DNA of 64,000 nucleotides from Candidatus Regiella endosymbiont of Tuberolachnus salignus (GTDB lineage Bacteria; Pseudomonadota; Gammaproteobacteria; Enterobacterales; Enterobacteriaceae): NCBI RefSeq assembly GCF_964020115.1, contig NZ_OZ026542.1, positions 2,311,436 to 2,375,435 of the forward strand, read 5' to 3'. Shown piece by piece: positions 58,101 to 64,000 of this stretch (position 1 is its first letter; each line of letters starts with the position of its first letter). The notes under the pieces were generated by a model. It saw only the letters and a program-made list of their open reading frames with translations, ran no database searches and was not told where the DNA came from. The position numbers and the translations under genes were made by a program.

Positions 58101-58811
58101 ATGAACTATGAAACGATTCCTGAAATCACTATTCCGAATGAATTAAAATTAATACTTGACCAAGTACCAGAGCCTTGGGGTATTAAAAACCTTGAATCCC
58201 GTTTCGTCTATGCCAATCCAGCGTTGATTCGTTTAAACAGTTTAAAATCTAGCTCGGATATGGTCGGTAAAATTGATCATGAAGTCGAATCGACGTTAGC
58301 AGAGTTAGGGGCTGAATCATTTAAAGAACAAGATAGAAAGGTATTCAAAACTAAAAAAGATCTGGTCACACTGGAACTTTACCCTAAAGCTGTTGATTAT
58401 CCCTACGTTGTAAGAAAATATCCGTATTTCAATGATAAACAGGAGTGTATTGGGGTTGTTGGTTATGTTAAAACTCTCGAGGTTTGTTCTTTAGACAGTT
58501 ATGTAAAAGGATCGATGCCAGGTTCATTATTGTTGAGAAATCCCGATGGTTTTTTTGATGAAAAAGAATGCGAAGTGATTTTTTTCAGACTACAAGGTAT
58601 GAAATGTAGCGCTATAGGTGAGAGGCTGAACCTTTCTCGTAGAACAATAGAAAATCGTCTGCAACTACTCTATACAAAAGCCGGGGTTAAGAACTCTGAC
58701 GAGTTTAAATGTTTTTGCGAAGAAAAAAATTATCACCGTTACCTTCCAAAAAAATTCATCCCCCAACTGAGCATTCATTTTGAGGGGGTTACTCACCCCG
58801 AACCCCTTTGA
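58101..58811 (+). CDS. PAS-LuxR regulator upstream of codB-like pseudogene
   Basis: 236 residues, intact. PAS: DQVPEPWGIKNLESRFVYAN, PALIRLNSLKSSSDMVGKID. HTH: FFDEKECEVIFFRLQGMKCS, AIGERLNLSRRTIENRLQLL. Tail: FCEEKNYHRYLPKKF. Nearest relative is 3461-4147. Its TGA overlaps the TTG start of the codB-like gene, so here regulator and permease form an operon, whereas at 1845-4147 they are divergent. Confidence 0.88.
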   Translation: MNYETIPEITIPNELKLILDQVPEPWGIKNLESRFVYANPALIRLNSLKSSSDMVGKIDHEVESTLAELGAESFKEQDRKVFKTKKDLVTLELYPKAVDYPYVVRKYPYFNDKQECIGVVGYVKTLEVCSLDSYVKGSMPGSLLLRNPDGFFDEKECEVIFFRLQGMKCSAIGERLNLSRRTIENRLQLLYTKAGVKNSDEFKCFCEEKNYHRYLPKKFIPQLSIHFEGVTHPEPL

Positions 58812-60095
58812 GAAGAAACAACCCTATCACCGACGATTATGCTTTCGGTCGTGTCCCCCTTCATGCTCGTTCTAATCTTTTCAATATTATATTAATCCGT
58901 GTCGGTGGAATATCCGCCCTGTCCCAATTTATGCTAGGAGCGACGTTGGGACATACCTATGCTAGCTACGTTGCTGGGGAGTCTTATTCTTGAGTTTGTT
59001 GGTCTGTTTATGGGGATAGCTGGCGCGCGTGAAGGATTATCAACCAGCTTATTATCCCGTTGGTGTGGGTTTGGCCGTTTTGGTTCAGTGTTGATTGGGT
59101 GCGCTATCATTGTTAGCACTGTAGGCTGGTTGTGTATGCAAAACTCGATCCTGGCTAAAGGATTAGTGTACGCAACTAATGAACAGCTTAATTTTGGCAT
59201 GGCGGCAGCACTATCTGGTCTATCCCTTACCGTATTAGTCGCTTTTGGATTTCGGGCATTAAGCTGGACGGCCAAAATCACGGTTCCGCTATTTTTTCTG
59301 GTCATTGGTTGGATTTTATTCGATATATTGAAAGGGCATAATCTGGTTGATCTGATTGCTGCTGCACCAATGGGTACCCCACTAACCCTGGGTGCTGCTG
59401 CCACTGCCGTAGCGGGGAGCTATATTGTTGGAGCGATTATTACTCCAGATATTAGCCGTTATTGTCGTGGTCAGCGGGATGTATTCTGGATGATCACCGC
59501 GACGATTATTATCGGTGAATTCATCGTTAATGGTGTAGCAATATTAGTTGCTCACACACTTAATACCCCGGATGTTGTTACAATTATGACACAGAGCGCG
59601 GGCTGGATTGGATTACTGACGATCATTCTTTCTTCGGTTAAAGTGAATGACGTGATTTTATATACCACTTCATTGGCAGTCACAAATGTTGTCGAAGGTA
59701 TCACAGGTAAAAAATGGCGCTATACCTGGATAACATTGGCATTTGGCGCCATCAGTACCGTGCTTTCTGTGTTCGGTATATTAGATAAATTTACCGATTT
59801 CCTTATTCTGTTGGGCGTCCTTTTCCCTCCTATTGGGGGAGTGATGTTGATTGACTATTACATTTTACGCACGAGCCGTGTACTGCTTGATACTACTCGT
59901 GCTAAAGGAAATCTACCCACTACGGCTTCTACGTTATTAATAGGGTGGTCAGCGATTATTGCTTGGCTTGCTGGTAGTTTTGTTGGATTGACGGTTGAAT
60001 GGGGTATCCCCTCACTGAATTCATTTCTTATGGCCGCTGTTACCTACGGTATTCTCGAACGCTTGAGCGCTCCATTTCGTATCATAAGATCGTAA
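58808..60095 (+). pseudogene. codB-like permease, frameshifted
   Basis: 58808-58993 encodes the first 61 residues (NNPITDDYAFGRVPLHARSN), then a short deletion near 58957 (the residues matching SMTFGQAV of the intact paralogue are lost) shifts the frame; the rest (58959-60095, 378 codons) is uninterrupted, with GIAGAREGLSTSLLSRWCGF and TPDISRYCRG. A restart at ATG 58959 would give a protein lacking the first membrane segment. Otherwise about 65 percent identical to 1845-3149. Confidence 0.8.
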
Positions 60096-60109
60096 TTTTC
60101 AATAATCAC

Positions 60110-60450
60110 CGCATTGCTAATACGCAAACCACAATAGGGGGGATAACGGATACCAATAGGGGTATAGCGAGTAGCGCGATCCTAAAAAATAATAATATAA
60201 CCACATGATTTTAAAAAAAATATAATTCAACCTTTCCCGCTAATCTTTTTTAATCCGCGGACGCGGAAAATATCCGGGTGGATCTTTTTCACTCTAAACA
60301 ACGTGTAATCACAAACCAAATGCTTATATTTTATTCAAAGAGTGACCAAGTTCCTTTTCAGCATCAAATGATATTCCGTTTCCTCGAACGGCCTTCGCTT
60401 TGCTCAGGCCATTCTTGCGGCGAGCGTTACCAATCTAACAAATTCGTTTT
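60110..60450. repeat. degenerate second origin-like block
   Basis: ATAACGGATACCAATAGGGG and TATAGCGAGTAGCG near 60139-60170 resemble broken iterons. They are followed by the same AT-rich segment, TGGATCTTTTTCACTCTAAA and the hairpin block as after the real array (57248-57540). It looks like a duplicated origin that lost its iterons. Confidence 0.55.
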
Positions 60451-60712
60451 GCTAGAAATTTTTTAAATTGCAACAGATTAAGAAACTTAACAGGGGTAAA
60501 CATCCATTCAATGCCGCGATAATCTTCTCTCTAAGGCACCTGTAAGCGCCGTAAACTTATTATCCATACCAGACTGAAGATTTAAACGTTAAAGTCACGC
60601 TTGGGCGCTTATGGGGCTTTAAAATTGATTTAGCAAAGATAGGCGCAGCTAGACTTCAGCAGCCATCAATATCTGTCGCTGGAACCGCCGGAAATTTCGT
60701 CACCTCATCTTA
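60451..60712. other. intergenic; dispersed repeat copy 3 at its end
   Basis: No gene. 60681-60712 is the third copy of the repeat seen at 1826 and 9471. It directly abuts the IS5-family element, whose left target TA is its last two bases. Confidence 0.5.
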
Positions 60713-61576
60713 AGTAGTGTCGTCACGTAATAAAAAATATATTATCATGTAACAAATAACGACAACTGTTGAGATGATTCAATAATGAAAGATGATTCGG
60801 GAATGAATTTAGCCCATCGCCGCCACGATATATCCGATCATGTTTGGAGCCTATTGGAAGCTCATCTCCCGGGGAGAAAAGGCACTTGGGGTGGCATAGC
60901 CAGAGATAACAGGCAGTTTATTAATGCTGTTTTCTGGATATTGAGAACCGGCGCTCCCTGGCGTGATTTACCGCCTGATTATGGCGGTTGGAAAAATACT
61001 CATCGCCGGTTTTGCCGCTGGCGTGACAAGGGGCTATGGGAGTCTCTGCTCGAAGCGCTGATTGTGGAGCCAGATTTTGAATGGCTGATGATTGATGCCA
61101 CTCATAGCAAAGTTCACCCTCATGCAGCAGGCGCAAAAGGCGGTAATCAGGATATGGAGCGCACAAAAGGGGGCTCAACAGTAAGATACATCTGGCCGTG
61201 GATGCGCATGGTATGCCGGTCAGAATTTTTATTACATCAGGTACCACAGCAGATTGTCAGCAAGCAACGAATTTAACCAAAGGTATTGCAGCAGAATATC
61301 TGTTGGCTGACAAGGGCTATGACAGTGATAACATCATTAAAAAAGCAGAAGAAGCCGGCATGCAAATCGTAATACCACCTAAAAAGAATCGTAAAATTCA
61401 ACGTGAGTACGATAAAGCGCTCTACAAGCATCGACATCTCGTGGAAAATGCTTTTCTGCACCTAAAGCGCTGGCGAGGTATTGCTACTCGTTATGCAAAA
61501 AATACCTCCTCTTTTCTCGCTGCTGTACAAATACGATGCCTTGCTCTATGGCTCAAGATCTCATGACGACACTATA
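60713..61576 (+). mobile_element. IS5-family (IS427-like) element, copy 2, 864 bp
   Basis: Same length and sequence as copy 1 (13143-14006), inverted. TA on both sides (60711-60712, 61577-61578). Right flank is the interrupted HTH gene; left flank is unrelated DNA, so the left side was rearranged after or during insertion. Confidence 0.85.
60785..61566 (+). CDS. IS5-family transposase of copy 2 (two frames)
   Basis: OrfA 60785-61276 and OrfB 61198-61566, same proteins as copy 1, joined by a -1 shift at AAAAGGGGGC near 61164-61173. DDE residues are in LMIDATHSK, LADKGYDSD and HLVENAFLHL. Confidence 0.85.
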
Positions 61577-61675
61577 TAGTGAGATACCAAACAGGTCAGC
61601 AGTTTCTTTTTGTGTTAACCTTGCTTTAACACGCAAACGTTTAATTTCTTCTGGCGTTGATAACTCACTTTTCAT
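61577..61675 (-). pseudogene. XRE HTH gene, 5' part, cut by IS5-family element
   Basis: MKSELSTPEEIKRLRVKARL through TADLFGISL, matching the first 32 codons of 394-618. The rest is displaced by the element. Confidence 0.8.
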
Positions 61676-61973
61676 TGTTGTAACCATCTGTCATTTCTTT
61701 AATGATATTAATGAATATATCTTTTTCTACAGGCGATAATGACGAAAAAATATCATCATGATTTATCGAACCAATCGATTGTGTTTTTATTATTTTATTA
61801 AAAACAACTTGCCTTGTGGTGGATTTCGATTCGTCTGCTATTTTTTTCTTTGACCGTATTTTTATTTTTTTCTCAAATTTTAATAAACATCCATCATCCA
61901 TTTTTTGACAGGTTACGCAATATGTTCTGTTTCCAATACCTTTTCTAATATACATTTCATTTGATGAACTCAT
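61665..61973 (-). CDS. hypothetical protein, inverted copy of 93-404
   Basis: 102 residues, over 95 percent identical to the protein at 93-404 (MSSSNEMYIRKGIGNRTYCV start). Frame intact. The surrounding block 61577-62065 mirrors 1-490. Confidence 0.6.
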   Translation of the reverse strand: MSSSNEMYIRKGIGNRTYCVTCQKMDDGCLLKFEKKIKIRSKKKIADESKSTTRQVVFNKIIKTQSIGSINHDDIFSSLSPVEKDIFINIIKEMTDGYNNEK

Positions 61974-61982
61974 ATTATTTTT

Positions 61983-62055
61983 GACATCCTCCCCGCCTTA
62001 AAGGCCGAGGTTTTACGGCATACCGGATAATAGTTTAAGGGGGCTTTCGCCCCCG
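61983..62055 (-). repeat. IS605-like end hairpin and terminator hairpin, inverted copy
   Basis: Mirrors 12-85: CCTCGGCCTTTAAGGCGGGG hairpin (here a better stem than in copy 1) and GGGGGCGAAAGCCCCC following the J-domain pseudogene. Confidence 0.5.
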
Positions 62056-62061
62056 TTCTGG

Positions 62062-62578
62062 TTATGCTCTGGCTTCTACTTTCTTCCAGCCTTTCGCTTT
62101 GTGGCGTCCGTCCGTTCCATACATTTCCCGTATTTCTTCTAGCGTATGCTCTTTGCGGTTAAAGCGGCTTTTATGCTCTTCTGGGCGGTAAAACCACTGT
62201 TTTTTCTTTACTGCCCAACTTACAGCCCATTTCTTTTAAGGTGTCTTTGTGTTCGTGGGTTTCACCGTTTATCCAAACCCAGTTACCAATGATCTCATAA
62301 ATCACGCCCGCCAGACAAGAAAGGATATTTAATACATTTTCCAATTCCTCGCCGTAGTTGTAACGGGCGCTTTCGTCATTACTCTGAAACTGGTTGATTT
62401 TGTCGATGTTCGCGATCAAAAAATCAAAAGCAGCATTAACGGCTTTCATCATTTCGTCACCTAAAGGGTTACGCTCTGGATGATATTTCAGTGCCATTTT
62501 TTTATAGGTCGTTTTAATGTCCTGCTCGGTCAATTCACCGGATAAACCAAAAACGTTTAGGGATTCTTGTACATTCAT
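62062..62578 (-). pseudogene. J-domain (DnaJ-like) gene with 1-nt insertion
   Basis: Starts at ATG 62578 (MNVQESLNVFGLSGELTEQD; HPERN in place of HPDRN, so the catalytic Asp of HPD is also lost). One extra T near 62219 (AAGTTGGGC versus AAGTGGGC at 29156) shifts the frame after EMGCK. The original end is still readable: HTLEEIREMYGTDGRHKAKG. Doubly inactivated copy of 28792-29230. Confidence 0.8.
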
Positions 62579-62699
62579 TTTAAATCTCCTGCCCGTGGGG
62601 GCTTTGGTTGGTAGTGGATAATTCCACTCCCTTCTGTTTATTATACTGACCATTGTCAGTAATACAAGATTTTATTACTCTTTTTTATTTGAGCAGGAT

Positions 62700-63240
62700 C
62701 ATGCGTGTGAGATACGCCGTCCCAGCATTTCCATAATTGGCCGCATTGGGGGACGTTTTTGAAGGGTTTCACGCGCTTTTCAACGATCATGAGCAGCTTG
62801 GAGGTTTAACCAAAACTCAGGGGTTGTCTCGAACAATTCAGGAAACAATGTCTCTTTCTCTACGGTTAAACGACCGTCCCTTACACAACCGGTTAACCGT
62901 TGCGCGGGTAACTCCCATAATGCCTGCTAATTCTTCCTGACTTATCCCCAGCGAGGTTAAAAATTCTTCCTGCAAAATTTCACCCACAGTGGTGGGTTCA
63001 CGGGTAGTGGTATCAAGCATAAATCCCCCTACTAGGTATCTTGATGAGGATCAAGGTAGATGTTTTCAGCATATCCCTCTTTCCACCGAAACATTAACCG
63101 CCATTAAATATTGACTCTTATGCTGGACAAACCATCGAGCTGTCCAGAGAGGCGTTTGTAATAATTACTGGTTGGAATAAACAAATCTCGTTCACTGTGT
63201 GCAGCGGCTAACATATCAAGCTTTTTAGCTAATCATAGCT
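62700..63240 (-). pseudogene. higBA remnant
   Basis: HigA (63020 to about 62700) has a 2-nt deletion in the CKGRRR codons. HigB survives only as fragments (63032-63235), ending at a solo 38-bp MITE end. Compared with 31969-32601 both genes are dead. Confidence 0.8.
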
Positions 63241-63253
63241 TTAAATCTTTTAG

Positions 63254-63291
63254 ATTTTTGCGTCAGGGCACAAGTTCCGGGGCGCTAGGTC
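63254..63291 (-). repeat. solo 38-bp end of the MITE/TIME element
   Basis: Matches 32812-32849 with two changes. As at 32812, it borders the higB side of a higBA locus, and again no partner end follows. Confidence 0.75.
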
Positions 63292-63302
63292 TATATTACA
63301 CT

Positions 63303-64000
63303 TTAAGCCGTTGCGGTAGCTGCAGTCAGATCTGGCTCTGGTATAACCTGGTAGGCGAAAATGTTTGTTATTTCCCCTTTAGCTCGATAAAATTGGTTGA
63401 AGTGGTTCTTCATGTCGGTAAGAGTAAAAAACGAATACTCACCATAATTGGCGTCAAACAATTTAAATTTGTTGGTTTTATTATCAATAAACAGAGCTAT
63501 CGTATGATTATTATTGTATCTAATATGATATCGACCATCATTTGTTGGGAATATATTGATAGCTAATTCTCTACACCGATGTTTTTTACCTGTCATGTCA
63601 TTTACATAGTCATTGATTGTATAAACATATATTTTTTTATCTCCATTATCTATATCGTAATAGCCAAAATTATTTATGCGGATATTTATAATAAATTCGT
63701 TGGCATTTATCATATCTTTATTTATTTTTATAGTATTTTCTCTGCTATTTATAATATCTTTTTTTACATCTATGAAAAATTGATAGATTGTACTTTTTGG
63801 CTCTTTTTTAATTTCTTCTTCGAATTCTTTAATTTTTTCTTCGCATTCTTTAATTCCTTCTTCTCGTTTTTTAATTTTTTCTTCTCGTTTTTTAATATCA
63901 TTTTTACTTTTTTGTATTTTATGTACATAACAGATTTCATCATAGCCTGATTCTGTTTTAATATATTCAAAAAAATCATTACTGCTATCATTTCCTTGTC
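63303..64000 (-). CDS. C-terminal part of a possible C58-type (YopT-like) effector, continues beyond the window
   Basis: The minus frame is open from the window edge to TAA at 63303 (about 231 codons). A Lys/Glu coiled coil (IKKREEKIKKREEGIKECEE, about 30-65 from the edge) precedes a domain with RYHIRYNNNHTIALFIDN and FKLFDANYGEYSFFT, resembling the His and Asp motifs of C58 papain-like effectors (HAMGVLV ... FFDPNFG in YopT). The Cys would lie upstream, partly outside. Toxin/effector function is an inference. Confidence 0.5.
   Translation of the reverse strand, partial: QGNDSSNDFFEYIKTESGYDEICYVHKIQKSKNDIKKREEKIKKREEGIKECEEKIKEFEEEIKKEPKSTIYQFFIDVKKDIINSRENTIKINKDMINANEFIINIRINNFGYYDIDNGDKKIYVYTINDYVNDMTGKKHRCRELAINIFPTNDGRYHIRYNNNHTIALFIDNKTNKFKLFDANYGEYSFFTLTDMKNHFNQFYRAKGEITNIFAYQVIPEPDLTAATATA

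Noticed and set aside
63579-63950. 123-codon plus-strand Phe/Ile-rich frame near the window end
   Set aside because: Antisense to the Lys/Glu coiled-coil of the open minus frame; AAA/GAA codons read backwards give TTT/TTC.

Overview
The window is AT-rich, IS-laden accessory DNA, most probably a large plasmid of an insect-associated or endosymbiotic enterobacterium (Regiella, Hamiltonella, Fukatsuia or Arsenophonus type; the species cannot be fixed from sequence alone). Plasmid hallmarks are a TrfA-like initiator beside ten ~22-bp iterons (55758-57247), a second RepL-like initiator with 22-bp-spaced upstream repeats (15244-16097), a ParA/ribbon-helix-helix partition locus bracketed by identical palindromes (23378-24504), an F-like oriT plus traM (5598-6247), scattered remnants of an F-type transfer region (traY-like at 50842, TraI C-terminus at 24603) and about nine toxin-antitoxin loci. 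Symbiont-style decay is seen in three nearly identical IS21 copies, two IS5-family copies, broken IS3 and group II intron remains, MITEs, and many truncated or frameshifted genes.

Layout. 1-5300: HTH pair, a 310-bp MITE, TumE/TumA-type TA, a CodB-like permease divergent from a PAS-LuxR regulator, and a decayed regulator cassette. 5300-6250: oriT and traM. 6250-9500: broken beta-helix gene, VapBC, a TacAT locus with a third gene. 9600-14800: IS5-like element, two PAS-LuxR regulators, second cassette. 14800-16600: RepL-like replicon. 16900-22400: two copies of a beta-helix repeat protein with a conserved attenuator-like leader, plus HigBA and PIN/Phd TA. 22400-24900: RelE/HigA TA, partition locus, TraI fragment. 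24900-31700: IS21 A and B around a second TacAT and a J-domain gene. 31900-39800: HigBA, glyoxalase pseudogene, chaperone-usher fimbrial operon, two membrane-anchored unknowns. 39900-46050: regulator fragment broken by a group II intron and IS3, a TA pair, MFS fragment, IS21 C. 46050-51050: type IVb pilus genes pilLMN, third regulator cassette, traY-like gene. 51350-55700: gntRKU gluconate operon with a perfect GntR operator, flanked by HTH-only LuxR genes. 55750-60700: TrfA-like replicon, PAS-LuxR regulator with a frameshifted CodB-like gene, degenerate second origin. 60700-64000: IS5 copy, inverted copy of the window start, J-domain and HigBA pseudogenes, and the C-terminal part of a possible C58-type effector running off the end.

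The most unusual signal is a cassette present three times: a PAS-LuxR regulator (Photorhabdus LuxR-solo-like, also reminiscent of F TraJ in domain order), a translationally coupled basic microprotein starting MSNRQSRA, a long conserved leader, and a ~70-residue protein starting MKTTL. Further copies of the regulator or microprotein stand alone. These regulators sit beside permease, pilus, transfer and replication genes, which suggests a plasmid-borne sensory and regulatory network. Its ligands and targets cannot be read from the sequence.
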